This document shows, piece after piece, positions 17,026-31,600 of a DNA stretch of 64,000 nucleotides. The translations under genes and the position numbers were made by a program. Each line of letters begins with the position of its first letter. The first letter of the stretch is position 1. The stretch is from the NCBI GenBank assembly GCA_031213475.1, contig JARUPZ010000027.1, forward strand, positions 868,001 to 932,000, in the 5' to 3' direction. The notes beneath the pieces are model-generated. The model ran no database searches and was not told the origin of the DNA. It was given only the letters and a program-made list of their open reading frames with translations. Origin of the DNA: Nereocystis luetkeana (Eukaryota; Sar; Phaeophyceae; Laminariales; Laminariaceae).

Positions 17026-17134
17026 TATTGCGGGGGGCCATAGTTAACAGGACCTATGGTACACATAAAAACCTATATGTTTAACCATTTTTACTAACAA
17101 TATTTGGTCCTGGTCACTATGCCCCCCCGTAATA
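17026..17134. mobile_element. Palindromic MITE, family 1, copy 2
   Basis: Begins CGGGGGGCCATAGTTAACAG and ends TCACTATGCCCCCCCGTAAT. The internal core (CATAAAAACCTATATGTTTA) is in the orientation opposite to copies 1 and 3. Confidence 0.75.
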
Positions 17135-17299
17135 TCAATAATATTGCGTCAGCTTTTTCGTTTCGAAGGAAAAATGCTCTGCACATTATCGGAAGCCAAG
17201 CGAAATGATAGTGTGCTATTAACACTGCGGTAAAGCTTTGTCATACTGCTATAAATAGTACCCGCCAGCAGTTGCTTACTTGGGGAACTAAACCAACTA

Positions 17300-17406
17300 T
17301 TTACGGGGGGCCATAGTTAACAGGACCAAATATTGTTAGTAAAAATGGTTAAACATATAGGTTTTTATGTATACCATAGGTCCTGTTAACTATGGTCCCC
17401 CGTAAT
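17300..17406. mobile_element. Palindromic MITE, family 1, copy 3
   Basis: Begins TTTACGGGGGGCCATAGTTA and ends AACTATGGTCCCCCGTAATA. It lies only 166 bp from copy 2, in opposite orientation. Confidence 0.78.
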
Positions 17407-17504
17407 AGACAATATTATTGCCTCAGAAGGCAAACATTGCAGCCCTTTTACGAAGGCCTTGCTCAGGGATGCGCGGAGGGGGGCTGTACATGTGGTGCCA
17501 TATA

Positions 17505-17550
17505 ACTATAATCGGCCATGCATGACAAGGAGCCCCCCCCCCCCCCCCCC
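17505..17550 (+). mobile_element. Poly-C-tailed SINE-like repeat, 3' tail fragment
   Basis: Only the end of the family remains: ATAATCGGCCATGCATGACA, then AGGAGC and a run of about 18 C. The truncated LINE body begins directly after the C-run. Confidence 0.5.
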
Positions 17551-18602
17551 AAGCACACGTAGGCAAGATCGATGCGATTCTAACATACCCGCACCTTGAC
17601 ATCAGCAGGACCAAGATGAACGTGATAGTACGAAAGCTAGAATATGCAGGAGAAGTATGGGGAGGGAACGCGAAACTCGTAAAACAGTTGGAAACAGTAC
17701 AGATGGCAGCAGCTAAACGAATCCTAAGACGCTCAAGTACGACTAGTACTACAGTGTTACGAGCAGAGCTGGGAATGCACCCACTCAAGACAAACAGAGA
17801 TACGAGAAAGTTGAAATGGCAATATAAAGTAAGGAACAAGCCAAAAAAGAGGTTGCCAGCCACAGCTGATAGAGCTGTATGGGAGAAAGTAACAAAAGGG
17901 TTATAGCGTAGTATGGAAGGATATAGGGGGAAATAAAGAAGAGAGGTGATGCCCGCCGGGAAGTTTGGGATGTACAAGGCAGAAGCAGAAGAAAGGGTAG
18001 AAAGAAGGGAAAGGCTAGCGATACGAAACAAGGTGGAATCGGAAAATCACTAGGGGATATACGGGGGCTTGAGGGAAGGAATAGGAATGATAACGTATTT
18101 GCACGGCCCAATGGACTTCGCGAAAACGCTGAAACTGCGCTTTCGTGTAGGTGATCTGGACCTGCCAGAAAGAAGGAAGAGGTATACCAGTAGCCGGGAG
18201 GAGGAGGAAATAGATGCTCAGATGTGCCCGTGTGGCAAAGCAATAGAGAGTAGAACTCACATAGTAGGAGAATGTGAAATATACAAGGAGGAACGGGATG
18301 TGTTAGAAGAGGAGAGGAGGGATATAGACGAATGTGACATGGAGGAGTTTGACACACTAGATAGCAGCGAGAAAACGATCGCTATCCTAGGCGATAGACG
18401 GGGGCCACAGGCGGCGAAACAGGAAGGGGGTAAGATTAGCAAAAAGTTTCCATGTAATATATGGAAACAACGTAGCGAGCGCCCAATTGTTGGAGGTGTC
18501 TCTATCAGGAGTAGGAACGGTGCTCCGTCTCGAAAGAGGTGCGTGATCATTGGTCAAATGACTAAGGCAAGCAACAAATGAGTACTCCCCCCCCCCCCCC
18601 CC
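17551..18602 (+). mobile_element. 5'-truncated LINE copy with poly-C tail
   Basis: Encodes the C-terminal end of a non-LTR retrotransposon reverse transcriptase protein in two frames. The first (to 17906) contains LEYAGEVWGG, LETVQMAAAKRIL and ELGMHP, the usual region after the RT core. The second (18069-18581) contains CPCGKAIESRTHIVGEC, a CCHC-type finger (C-x-C...H-x4-C). At least one frameshift or stop separates them near 17906, so the copy is not functional. It ends AACAAATGAGTACT(C)n, and a poly-C-tailed SINE-like copy starts straight after. Its last 120 bp are repeated at 34799-35010. Confidence 0.75.
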
Positions 18603-18607
18603 CAACC

Positions 18608-18905
18608 AATTGCTCTCTCTGGAAATGCCTACTCCGGAAATTTAATTAACTCATAGAAGCTGTCATCCATATGCAAGTCCGTCTCACAAGTGGTTCTTAG
18701 TATTAATAGGATGCAGCTCACGCTTCATGCGACCCGCCAGACACCTCACGGCGCTTCGCGCTTGGTGCAAGCAATGTCTGCCTGGTCGGTGAAAACCCGA
18801 CATGCTCCGTCCCGGCATTGTGGGGATGCGAGGGTCTATGGTCATACGACTACGGCCATGCATGAGATCGAGTACATCTCTCCTATCGAGTACACCCCTC
18901 CCCCA
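18608..18905 (+). mobile_element. Poly-C-tailed SINE-like repeat, copy 2
   Basis: Close copy of 4506-4855 over nearly 300 bp, ending ATCGAGTACACCCCTCCCCC. It abuts the poly-C tail of the LINE copy, in the same orientation. Confidence 0.75.
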
Positions 18906-18911
18906 ACCAAT

Positions 18912-21900
18912 AAGTGAACGGGCCGGTTTTTGCTGTCTGTGACTGCTCACACTTTCATGCAGAGGTGAAGGATTAATCGTTGGGTTTTCGTGTTCTGTTT
19001 TTCGACGATACATCTATCTTCGCTGATGATCTGCCCCCGATGCTGATGATGGTGATGACGATGATGGTGGCGGGAATCATGTTGATAATGATTACAATGA
19101 ATGATGATGACGACAATGATGGAGATGTGCGGCGGAAGCCTCGATGCTAGACGCGTTTCGGGTCGTTGCAGATTAAACAGGCAGTTCGGGTGTACGTCCT
19201 TCCACCATACCCCATGCAACAAAGATTAAAACCGCTGCTGCTGCTGTTGTCTGGTAGCATCTATGTTTGTTCGTTTGTTTGTTTCGTTTTCGTGCGAGAG
19301 GGCCCACCACCCATGCAACGGATCCATCCGCAGCTTGCCTCAGAAGTTTTGAATCAGAGGGTGGATGGCAAATAACGGGTTCCTATCCCTCCCTCCACCC
19401 ATCCATGTTTATATAATGTGTTCGCTTGTTGTCGTTGATGATTGGTCGTGTAGTTATTCACTTCTTCGACAGGGTAAAACCAAAAACCAAAGTTATAAAC
19501 AGCATTATTGCTTCGTCATTATTTTGAGCCCCAACTAAAAAATCCATGAACGACACTAAATCGAGACGACACATACAGCACAGCCAGCAAGCAGATCGAT
19601 GCTTCTTGAAGCACAACGACAACCAACTACTGCTGTCCTTGCTACATGAGAAGGCAACAATAAGATCAAAAAGGGAAACTCGCGCGGAGTCAGACGTGAA
19701 GCGCTACTATAATGACACCACTCTGCCCATAATTTTAAGGACTTTTTTCATGTACGTAAGCACGTAATATTAATTTACAAAACATCCTTATCTTCAGAGA
19801 CAGACTGGACAGACTGGTACATATTTCGCACCCCCCCCCTCCCCCCACCCCACCGCCCCAATGCAGGCAGACATACGATGATAGGACGCCAGCAAAACAC
19901 ATCATAAAAAAACGCACCAGACCAGTAAAAAAGCCATAAGAGTAGCATTATTCCCTTTTTCTTACTACTACTAATACCTGGAACCTGGCATTTATTATTG
20001 CCTTACTGGTTGCACACAACAAGTAAGTACGTGAATCCGATGGAACGAGAAAATCGACCCAAAGCAACAAGCAGGAACGCTGCTACTGTAGGTACGCCCA
20101 TTGCATAATAAGCCGCAGGTCACACTTTTACTTACTTCCCTGACCTTATTACACATACATAACTCACACATATGAAGCAATACATATACTTCGTGCGTAT
20201 ATGTATGTACGTGTACGTATGTATGCACCGTTCACCGAGCGAGAGGGTATCTACCGTGGATGCGCCGGCGGGCAGGAAGGTAACGGAGGACATCCCATCC
20301 CCGCCCACCCAAACCGCCTCCGTATTATACCCCTCCCGGACCCGTTCCCAGACTCGTTCACACCTGGTATGATATATGCACGTGTACAAGCCCAGCCGTC
20401 GAAGCTAACACACACACCGCCGAGCACCTACCGATCGGGCAATACATTTAAATCCTCACCAGCCCACCCTTACACACCTCGGATAGGCCATATTGTACAG
20501 ATAGATAATCCACAGATAGATCATCCAAAGATACGTCATCTAGATCCTAAGCTGCCGTTATAAGATACCTGGTACCTGGTAGATGCTGTGCGGGATCTGT
20601 ATACCGGCACTACAGGCCCGACCCAGGAAATATGTGCTTCGTAGATCATGTAGATTATAGGGCTCACACTCGGCAGCATAAGCTACTGTAGATCGTGTGT
20701 ACAGATCAGGGATAATCTATTGGTCCTGAGAGATCTAGATCATGATCTGTCGATGATATGTACGTGGTGTGCATGCACCCTTCCAACTCGCCACCTTCTT
20801 CATCAACAGCGCGAACCAACGCGGTAATAAGCGTATCCATACAAAACACCTTTTCACCCCCCCCCCCCCTCCCCCCTTCCCCCGGCTAGAAAACGCCTGC
20901 TACAACAGTGGTGCGTGCTATTCCAGACTGCCTTCTACCTTTCTTGAAACAACTCGATCTCCTGAGCGAAAGGTTGGCAATACGATCAACAGGAGGAGGT
21001 AGCAGCAGCAGGGCTGTTACGAACAAAAATAGATAGGAGGGAGGAGGGGACGCAGACAACGCGTCCCCTGTACGCAGGTACCTCAACCCCGCCCTCGTCA
21101 GCAGAGCTCACGCATTATTGATAGTTATGAACAGGGTCTTTTACTCATTCACATATGTGCAATTTGATCCGTGTCAAACCCTCATACATCTACCTCCCAC
21201 CTACATCGACCATTTCACCCATCGAACAGACCATAAGCAGATAGATAATCTATTATTAATAGTAGGCCTTCCTACATATGCCATAGCGAGATGTTGCGCA
21301 AGAGCTGTATCATACAGATCACACCTAGGCGAATACGTGCGCAAGAGCTGCGTCATACAGATCATACAGATCCCAGCAGGAAAACATGATCCAATATCAA
21401 GCAGATCACATCAAATCAGGGACACACCCACCCCGAAGATTCATATAATCAAGAGGGGATAAGTATGCGTCCAAAGTATGGACCTTTCTCAACCTTCGAG
21501 TGGCGTGGACCGCGAGGAACCAACTCCCGAATAAACTGTACAATACTTCCAAATCTCTGATCCCCCCCACCGCCCATCCATCCCCGCCATGCTCTCCTCT
21601 ATTCAAACTCAAAAGCAGAAAAGGGGTAAAAAAAGTATCATACATATCTTCTCGTTTCCTGCATCAAAACTGCCCCACCCCGCCCCCCCTCCCTCTCTGT
21701 TCTAGGGTATACTGTATACGTTTCCAGAGGATTTTACGTTTCCAGAGGATTTTATCGCCGTCTCTCTCCCCTCTAGTTCATGGACTATCGCTCTCGAGCT
21801 CCTTTCCAGCAACTCTACGTACGTTTGGCTACAACTACCCTCGGCAAAAAATGCCGAGCAAGACTGCGAACATCACCAAGATTGGAGGGTACATGCGACG

Positions 21901-22685
21901 CCGCAGTAAAATCGGGTCACCCCGCCCCCCTACCAATAACACCTATCTACTGCACCTTCCTTACCCCCCCGCGCCCCCCCCCCCCCCCGGCCCTGCATGC
22001 CGCACAGCCGCAGCCCTCTTAAGGCGAGCGGTTCTCCCCCCTTCTATCATACAAATCTATTAACAGGAATCGCTATGGCGAGTGATTTTCCTAGACTTTC
22101 TCTTTCTCTCTCTCTGGGAGGCTGAGAGGCGATTTCTCTCCCGCCCCCTGTACACGTTTCTCTCTCTCGCGCGGGGCGGTTTCATCCCCACCCCCACCCC
22201 CCTGTACACAAACGCCGGGGGTGGGTGGGTTTCTCTACTGCCGCCGCTACAACCCCCGCTCTCGCGAGCGACTGCCCCTCATTCTCTCTCGCAGGACGAT
22301 TAATCCCCCCCCCCCCCCCCCCCGTCCCCCCTGTACACGAACGCGGTGTGGGTTTTACTGAAGCCGCCACCGTCGCCACGCCATCAATTTGCTTGACCGC
22401 CTGCCTGTTTTCACACCGGGGGGGCAAAAGGAGGGACTCGTGAAAGCCGCACCCGATATCTACTACCAGGTACACCGTTTCTGGCGGCGCAGGCACAGCA
22501 CCATAACTGCCTCTTCACTGCCATGACTGCAACCGCCGCCAACAGCTTAGCAGCCAACCTGTCTGCCTGCCTGGTGACAGCGGAAGAGCGATCGCTTCTT
22601 AAGGAGGGTCTCGTAAAGTCGCACCAAGATGGTCTACCGTCCCGCCTCACGAGATGGTTTACGAGATGGCTCACGCCGACGCCCC
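18912..22685. other. 3.8-kb spacer downstream of the acyl-CoA synthetase gene
   Basis: No gene recognised on either strand. It holds GAT-rich and TTG-rich short repeats (19030-19110), C-rich runs (19830-19860, 20855-20880, 21965-21990, 22305-22325), palindromic GATAGATAATC/AGATCATCT-type clusters (20500-20760, 21235-21420), an 18-bp tandem at 21720-21757, and a CTCTCTCT-rich block (22080-22180). The LACS 3' untranslated region presumably lies just left of 22686. Confidence 0.4.
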
Positions 22686-25600
22686 TTAGGCGGCTTGTGC
22701 GTGCTGGGCTTGTCGATCTCCGTACAGGTGCAGGAGGGTATCGTGGTAGTGCTTGATTACGACGTGTCGTTTGGTGCTCATTTTCTGGGTCAGCATTTCG
22801 TTGTCCTTCGTAAACCCTTCCTCTAGGAGCTCGAAGCTTCGGGGGATCTGACGACGTCAAGCGTGGGGGGGGCGGGAATGCGCGGGAAAAAAATGTGATG
22901 GGAAAAGCGGGTGAGTGGGCAGCGACAAAAACAAAACAACGCGACGAGCGGGGAAAAAGTTTTTATTGCGGCAGCAAGCAAACACCCACAGCGCAAGGTT
23001 CAAACCCGCTTTTTGAAATTGTACTTTTTCGTTGGTTCGGTTCGAGAGCTGATTGGTAAAAAATCTGAGGAGTGGCGCTTCAAGGGCTGATTTAAGGTGT
23101 GGCCGCGGGAGGGAAAACGTGCCTGTCAAAAATAACCCACCCTTCTACATGTCTAGAGATGAAGCATGAGAACTTGCGAACCGATAACCGAAAGCGGTTT
23201 ATTTCGCCGATTTTTTTGTCGGTTTTTCAAGACCGAAAATCATTTTTTTTATTTATCGGTTACCGAAGCCGCGTGACATTCTCGGTTTTCGCTGGAGAAC
23301 CGTTCGATCTCGATTTCGGGTTCGGTTTGCTTTTATGTTGTGAGGCGAAATCGACCGAATTTCTTAACGAAAAACCGAAAACCGACCGAGGCCAGTTCCA
23401 TTTTTGGTTCACAGCACTGACTGTCAGTATTAATAGTACTTGTTTGGCCAAAATCTTTGCGCCTGGTGGGCTTCCTAGAGTAACAAAACTCCTGAATGTC
23501 GTCGGAATCCCAATAATTCTATCAACATCTACTGTCGGTCATGGGGATTGTTGCGTTCATTCGTTTTTCGACAGCTTCGTCAGTTTTGTTTTGGTGAGTG
23601 TGTGAGGTATATAGCAGAGCTCCTCAAGTGAGAAGCAAGAGCCTCGAACATTCAGGAGCTACAGCTGTGGTTGACTATTACGGGGGACCATATTAAATAG
23701 AACCTACGGTCCATACAAAAACTTATATATTTAGCTATTTTTACTAAAAATATTCGGTCCTATTTACTATGGTCTCCCGTAATAATAATAATAATAATAA
23801 CAATAATGCGGATATCTGATCGGACAAATTCTTCTTTTGAGATAGTGAAATACTTCGGAGTATGTCGTGATGATTACTCTGTAATAAGAAGGATGGAAGC
23901 AACTTCCCGCGGCCGGTGCTCCCACCCCTCCCTTACTTTGCAGTTTTGCTCAACATCATAACCACATAATGACCTCATTATTATTTTCTCCCCCCTCTAA
24001 CCCCACCCCCCCCCCATGCCTGCCTAGTCGGTGGAAACCCGATATGCTCCGTCCCGGTATTATTGTAGGGATGCGAGGGTCTATGGAAATACGACTACGG
24101 CCAGGCATGATAATGAGCACCACCCTCCCCCCCCTCTATGGCGATACGACTACGGCCATGCATGATATCGAGTACATCTCTCCCATCGAGTACCTCCCCC
24201 CCCCTACCTCACCACCCCGCCCACCCACCTCATATTTCTTGAAGCCTTCGAGCGACAGGGCAATTTCTCCGGAGATCAAGTTCCTAACGCTTTCCAGGGA
24301 TGCGAGGTCCTCGTGTGACATGCCGGGGTCAGCACCACCCTTCGACTCGCCCCAGGAGCGCACCAGATCCCAGTCGGGGAAGACGAGCGCTACGTTGAAG
24401 GGTCGGTTGTCTCCGAACACCAGCGCCTGCTCAAAAGAAGCCGTCAAAAGAGATTTGAAGAAAAGTCAGATCAAGAATCCACACGTTTTTGAGAACATCA
24501 TCTATCTGATAGAACATATTGTTATCTGATCTAACAGTGTATGTCTGCTGAACTGTCGACCATCTACTGTAGTTCTTCGCCTGTCGTAGAGAGAGGTAGT
24601 GCAGGGTCTGTAAAGTACATATCCAATCCGGCCAAAATATGTGTTGGATCGAAGTATACGGCTTCCATCCCGGCACCGTGAGCTAGGTCATACACATCAT
24701 CAGCGAACTACAGTATCTACGATGAAGTGGGAATTATCTGTAGACGATCTGCAGATGATCTGTAAATGATCTGTCGAAGGAGTGGAATAAAAGTGTCCTT
24801 CAAAAGCGTCGAGAGTACGCACGGTGACTAGGATTCACGGCGCAGGCGAGCTAACGCTAGACACTTCATCGTTGAAGTCGCCGAACAAGCCATTCCAAGA
24901 GGATGATACAAAACGTCATCGTGCCCATTTCTGACGCAAAAATCTCGTGACCTTAACCCTTTTAGAACTGCCCTGTACAAAAAACATACCACCTTGGCCG
25001 GAAATTTAAGGACCGTTTATACATCAATAGCAAGATCAAGCAGTCCTTATAGTTACGGCGATAATGGCAGGTAGGATTACGTATCTGAGTCAAATTCCAA
25101 CATTTTCCCCCCCGAAACGAGAGTGGAAGTGCGATCCTAAAGGGATGAAGCCAAACACCCCATGATCTCGTACTGCCTGTACCGGCATGTTCTATATATA
25201 CACAAAACCGCAGGAGGATAAAAAACATGGGAGGAACAAAAAAAAGTATCATCGCCACCGCGCCCGCATGCACACAGTACTTGGAATCAAACGCCGGCAC
25301 GAGTATTGCAAACACACCAACCCCACCCCAATCTTCCAAACCACGGCAGCTGTCAGAGCTGGCCCACGTGCTGCACGCTTTGTCTTTTTGAGTCACTTCC
25401 CACATGGGGACAAGTGGCGCGTGCTACGAAATCATAGTCGTAGCACCATATCACCGAAACATTTCTGGTGGGTGGGAGCCCTCGACAGGAAACATCAACA
25501 TCGTTGGAATCCCTATGCATGTCTATTAATACGCACCAATTTATTACGGGGGACCATGGTTAATAGGACCTATGGTATACATAAAAACCTATATATTTAA

Positions 25601-28600
25601 CCATTTTTACTAGCAATATTTGGTCCTGTTAACTATGGTCCCCCGTAATTAATAGAAACTACGGATAGGCCATGCCGTGGGAGTTAGTTGTCCATTGCCT
25701 TGCACTTTCAGTCACTTTTCTCAAGAGCCAAGGTACAGCAGTAGTCAAATGAGGGCCCTCAGGAAATTGGCCACGGAACTTTTGTGACGCTTGTCTCACC
25801 TGGGTGATGTACGTTGACGACGTCATCGCCGCCTCGATTGGTCCGGGCACAACATACTTCCCGTTCTCCAGCTTGTACTGCTCCTTGATGCGTCCGGTAA
25901 TGCGTAGGTAGGTCCCATCTTCCATGCAGCCCAGGTCTCCAGTCCGGAAGTACCTGGGTTTAATATTTAACCAATCCGCCGGAAGATGAGAAAAAAAAGG
26001 CAGGCGAGGCGGTTTTGGCGATAAGGATGGAGGAATGCCTACTATTACATATAAAACCGTCGCGTAGACACAGCAGCAGTTTTGTGCACCCCCTGACTGA
26101 TCATTTGACATTTATTTGGTCATATGGCGATTTACACACTACTTTTACAGGTGGGCTATCGCTACATACATACATTCATCTTCTTTTTTTTAGGTTTTTG
26201 TCTGCTATTAATAGTCTCCTTTTTGCTTCCCTGGTGTCCGCAGTGGTGGAGTGCGTATGCTTGTTTTTTGTTTTTTGCCTCTGTTTTTACTTGAGGTATT
26301 TCTTCCACTCCAGAGTTATTGGAGCCTGTCCTGCGACCACGGACTGCATTGAATTGTGAGTTAATGTGAGAACAACAAACAAACAAATACATACATACAT
26401 TCGTTTTTTGTACTACCAGGTACCAGGTATAACTGCTACCAGCAAAACCTCATGTCGCGATTGACCCTTCCGTTCGGTCCTACCAACATTGACCTTGCTT
26501 GAATGTAAATACACACCAGTACGTACATCCGAGTGACACCAAGCTGCGCGCGTGTGGTACGTCTATCACCTTTCTCCTTCCGTTCATACACTTCCAACAT
26601 CCCCTGCCCCTACAAAAAGCCGCGGGGGCCAATGCTGTCACTATTGTTGCTATCGACACTTTCCCCCCTCGAATCAAGTTAATCAAGCCCCATAAGGGGT
26701 TATGAATGTCAATGTAAAATGCCACTGGTATAGTGTAGTATGTGAAGAATGTTAACATACAGTAATAGTCACCTGTTGCCGTCGTAGTCAAAGAAGACCT
26801 CGGCCGACGCCTCGGGCAGATTGTTGTAACCCTGCATCACGTTCGGGCCGCTCACGCAGACCTCTCCCTCCTGCGCACCAATCGGTCCGAACAATCGTCG
26901 TTCGAGACGGGCAAAAAAAGACAAAACACGTCAACAAATGATAAATGCATGGTACGTAGACAAACCGAAACAATAAGGAACTACTATTACGGGGGACCAT
27001 AGTTAATAGGACGTATGGTATACATAAAAACCTATATATTTAACCATTTTTACCAACAATATTTGGTCCTATAAACTATGGTCCCCCGTAATATTAATAA
27101 TACAACCACTTTCCAACTTCTTCGAGGATTCTCTGTCGTTTTGATTGTGAGTTGACATTCACCCCCATTTGTCAGATGACAAAACAACATAACACTATTA
27201 TCCCGAGTTCCACAGCTTCAGACTGTGTTCCCCTTACAGTAGTTCACTAAGGGATACGCGTATTCTTGGTTCGCGCGATCAAAGTATGACACACAGCTTG
27301 TAACATATGACTTTTTCGAAGAGTCCCCGATCTCAAAGCTGAATGTTTTCACGTTCGAAACATACCTGGTATGTCTGAACACACCAACGAACTGTCCACT
27401 CGTTCTATCCGCCCACGCCCACGAATCGGGTACTACTTGGAGATATACATCGTAATATACGTCGTGAAAAGGCAGAATGTGGCATAATTATCGCAGTACA
27501 TAGGGAACAACTTTTGATTAAAGAGGCGAACATGTTTCGGGCTTTTCTTACCTCTCCCGCCGGCATCTCTTCCTCCCCCATGAAAATCTTGATCGTTACG
27601 TCCTCCAGGCAACGTCCGGTTGTCCCTAATCTTCGGAACTTCTGCTCAAACGTCACATCAAACGGCCCGGTCATCCATGCGACAGAGCCCGCGGGGAAAA
27701 AATCAGTCTCAACATATCAGCGAGAGCACTATTAATACTAACAGCGAATCCCTCCAACATATAAAAAACTCAAAATGCGTCACCAATCCCGCTTCCCCCA
27801 TAAAACATCTCCGTCAGGGTTTCCACAAGGATCATTCGGGAGGGGGGGGGGGGGGAAGTAGCGGATCCCTCTCCGGCAAAAACACTCACAACGCGTTGCC
27901 AATCCCTCCCTCACGAAATATTACAAAATGGGTTTCCAAAAGGAGCATTTGAGAGAGGGGGAGAAGAAGCGGATCTCTCTCCCATAAAAGCGCTCAAAAG
28001 TGCGTGCGTGTCCAATTCCTTCCCCCATACCAGATACATTTACATCCAACGCTCGCGCAAAGCACCGCCCTGAGTAAGAGATGCCACTGGCAACGTATCG
28101 AGGCATTTCTTTCCAAGAAAAGCATTCACGAAACGCGTCCGTCGACCGGAGTTTTCAGCTGACCTGCTCAGGCGTGTTGACCGTGACGAGCGGGGAGGTT
28201 TCGGTGAGGCCGTAGCCTTCCAGGATCTTGATGTCGATGTTCTCGAAGAAGTTGAGCACCTCCATCGAGGTAGCCGCTCCTCCAACGAAGGAAACCTTGA
28301 GGTTGCCCCCGAACCTGTCCCGGATCGTCTGCAGCACCGCCTGAACGACAGACGCCAACGATTGCACGCCATTGCCACTCCGTTGACCACCACGAATCCC
28401 ACACGTCCGACATAGATTACGATCATCTACAGATCGTTTACAGATCGTTTACAGATATTCTACAGAAAATTCTACAGATCATCTACAATAGTTGTAGATC
28501 CTAACCTGTCGTCCTGAGGTGCTGTGAACCTGTATAGTACCGATCCGACCACGAAAATATCATCAAGTGGCAACTGATGATTCTGTCCGGGGTGTGTGCC

Positions 28601-31600
28601 ATTTCGATACACACATAGACACGCGTCACTAGCCTATTAAAAGTCACTCGGACTGTGTGTTTTCAACCGTTTTACAGGAATACTGGAGGCGCGCTGCTAC
28701 CGACTGTGTAGATACGAATACGCATCATATGGAGGCGTTTCGCGCCCTCCATGCCGCTGCCTCATTCTAGAAGACCCAATAGAAGCCCCTCACGAGGGAT
28801 GCATCATTCACGCAAAAAAAAACGGGGCCGGTGTGGCGTATACACCAGAAAACGTCGCCGGAACCAATACCAGGTACACCGCTCGCGATATACCTTCCCG
28901 AACAACAATATGCAACAAGTAAATTCCTCGCGACTCGTAGCATACACAGGCACGCCCAAGGCTAAGGTTTCAGGGTTTCCCACCTTGTCTAGGAGGCGAT
29001 ATTGCAGCTCCACGGCGGGCCCCACAGCCTTTCCTTCCTCCATCAGCTTCCTGCGCCGGTGGGCCACCTGCAGGGATCTCTTGAACAGGAACTGCTTTGT
29101 CGTACTGCTGTCGGCTACCTGCAAACGCAAACCACGTTGCACCAAAGACACAACCACAAAGAATTAGCCGTTGTGGAGACACAACAGGGCCACCGGTGAT
29201 ACTGTTGAGCGTTTTGTGCAAGCGGTTGCGGTAGCTACTACTGTACGCAGTAGTAGACTCTACTGCACATATACAGTAGTAAATCCCAGTAGGCTCTATT
29301 GCACATGCAGTGGATTCGCCGGGCGCGAACCGAGCGAGCTATCCTATCACACTCGAAGTCGACAAAAACAAGTTGTTGGAATTGTGCTGCCGCTGCAATA
29401 CAGTAGCAGTTACTGTATCTACTGTATGGTATCATACCTTGGCGTGGATGGCGTCGCAAACTCTCTTGAACAGCTGGGGGACAGCGTAAAGCAAGGTCGG
29501 TTTGATCTCGGCCAGCTCGTCCAGCAGAGTGGTCACGCCCCTTGAGATGCCCATCGACGCGCCGTGCGCCATGAGGGCGTGAAGCTCCGCCGTTTGACCG
29601 TAGCCTGGCCGTCGACCAGACAACAGACAACACATCATCACGTTTACTGCAGGTGGGCGGACCAATGCGCTACGTAGGACGGCCGTGGAGCCTGAAGGGA
29701 ATAGAGGGCCAAGAGAAACACTACCGTATAATATACCCTTCGTGAGTCTAGAAATACGAATGAGAGCACGCCCCTCCCGACGACTTTCGAAGCTGATTTC
29801 CTCGACGCAGAGGTGTGTGTCTACGGGAAAAATATCTCGTCGAGATATTTCCGCCATTTTCCGTTATGGGTGCCCCCCTGGGGCTGGAGAAACTCCGCTC
29901 GGAAAAATTCGTCCGAGGGGGTGTGTTATCTTATCACCCTAGTGTGATAATTTTACCTCACCACCCGCGTGATAATAATGTTACCTTTATCACCCGTGTG
30001 ATATGCGGTACACCTACAGCAGTAGGGGATTTACGGATCCTCTTTTAATACCTTTTAGTCGACAATAACGAACTACATAGACGGTTGATAACTCCAAGGA
30101 CGGAGTAGGATCCAAGAGGGGCGAGAACGCCTACGTGATAGACGAGGGGACATCTCAAGAGGGCTCATAACGCCGCCAAAAGGGGGCCGACTTTATTGAA
30201 AACTCACAGTGAGCCCACGGCAGGAAGCTGAGGGAGCGGTCGTGGCAGGACACCAGATCTTCCGGCAGGATGGCTCTGAGCCCGACGATATTGGAGACGA
30301 TGTTCCCGTGGGACAGCATGACGCCCTTCGGCTTCCCCGTGGTGCCTGACGTGTAGATCAAAGTTGCCAGCTCTTCGGGGTGGGGGAGATATGCCGGGAC
30401 CCGTTTGTCTGCGACGCACAAACCAACGTTGGTTGACGGCGGCGGCGCCGGCCGGCAGGCAAAGGGATGGGTGACGGGACAAGGGCAAGTCAACAACGTT
30501 TGAGATCGCGCAGGCAGAAGAGGCGGGCGGGCAGGGGGGGGGGCGGACGAAAGGGGGGAGAAATACTTCTATGCGTGGCTGGTGTATTGGTTGGTTTTAT
30601 TGTTGTTGAAGTTGTTATTCCAGCCGAACGTATCGCCTCTCTCTACTGTAGTCCGCGGCCACGACAGCCTCCAATAGTTTTGCGGTGCGGAAGAGAAACA
30701 AAATAAAGAACTACGACAGGATGCATGCGTCACGCCTCGACAATGCCCAGAAAAACAGCATATAACAAGCACGAACGCTAACGCTGGCGTGGTGGCCCGT
30801 CGGCTAGAAGTACTGGACTAGCAGTATTCACATGACATCGTCGCGGGGGGGGAAGGGGCTCGTTCCATTTCGCTGCACCACAGTGTCAAAAAGGTGATAC
30901 TGCTGCTATACCAGGTAGCTACTATTACGGGGGACCATAGTTAATAGGACCTATGGTATACATAAAAACCTCTATATTTAACCATTTTTACTAACAAAAT
31001 TTGGTCCTATTAACTATGGTCCCCCGTAATAGTACTCGCATAATCGAGAGTAGTGCAGACAGCAGTATCCCCTCTTGTCGTTGTGTCCACATGGTCTTAC
31101 CCTTACTGGCGTTAAGGAGGCCTTGGTAGGACCCGGGTTTTCCCTCGGGCTCCTCGAAGCAGAACACGTTTTGAACGTTGCCCTGCACGCCGGCAAAGTG
31201 GTAGGTCTCTCGGTAAACCTCCTTAGTGGCCACGAATAGGCACTTGGCGCCAGAGTCCTGAAGGATGTAACGCCAGTCTTCCGGCCGCTGCCACGAACAA
31301 TGATGGGCGCAGGGCACAGGGCACAAGCGGGGAACAGGAGAAGGAGGGAGCGGGGGACACGGGGGTAAGCGCAGAACAGACGAAACGCCGCGAGGGGTGT
31401 CGTACATCCTACGCAAAGAGGCGTTCCGCACGGTTGACGACTACCGGCCCGGAAGAAAAAAGTTACCCATAGTTTCCCACAAAAACATGACCTGCCTTAC
31501 GAGTACCTACCAGAACCTCACAGCAGGCGTCCGGGTTAAAAAAAAGTGCTCGTATTAATAGCTTATTTACCGGTATCATACCACAGCAGTACCACGGAAA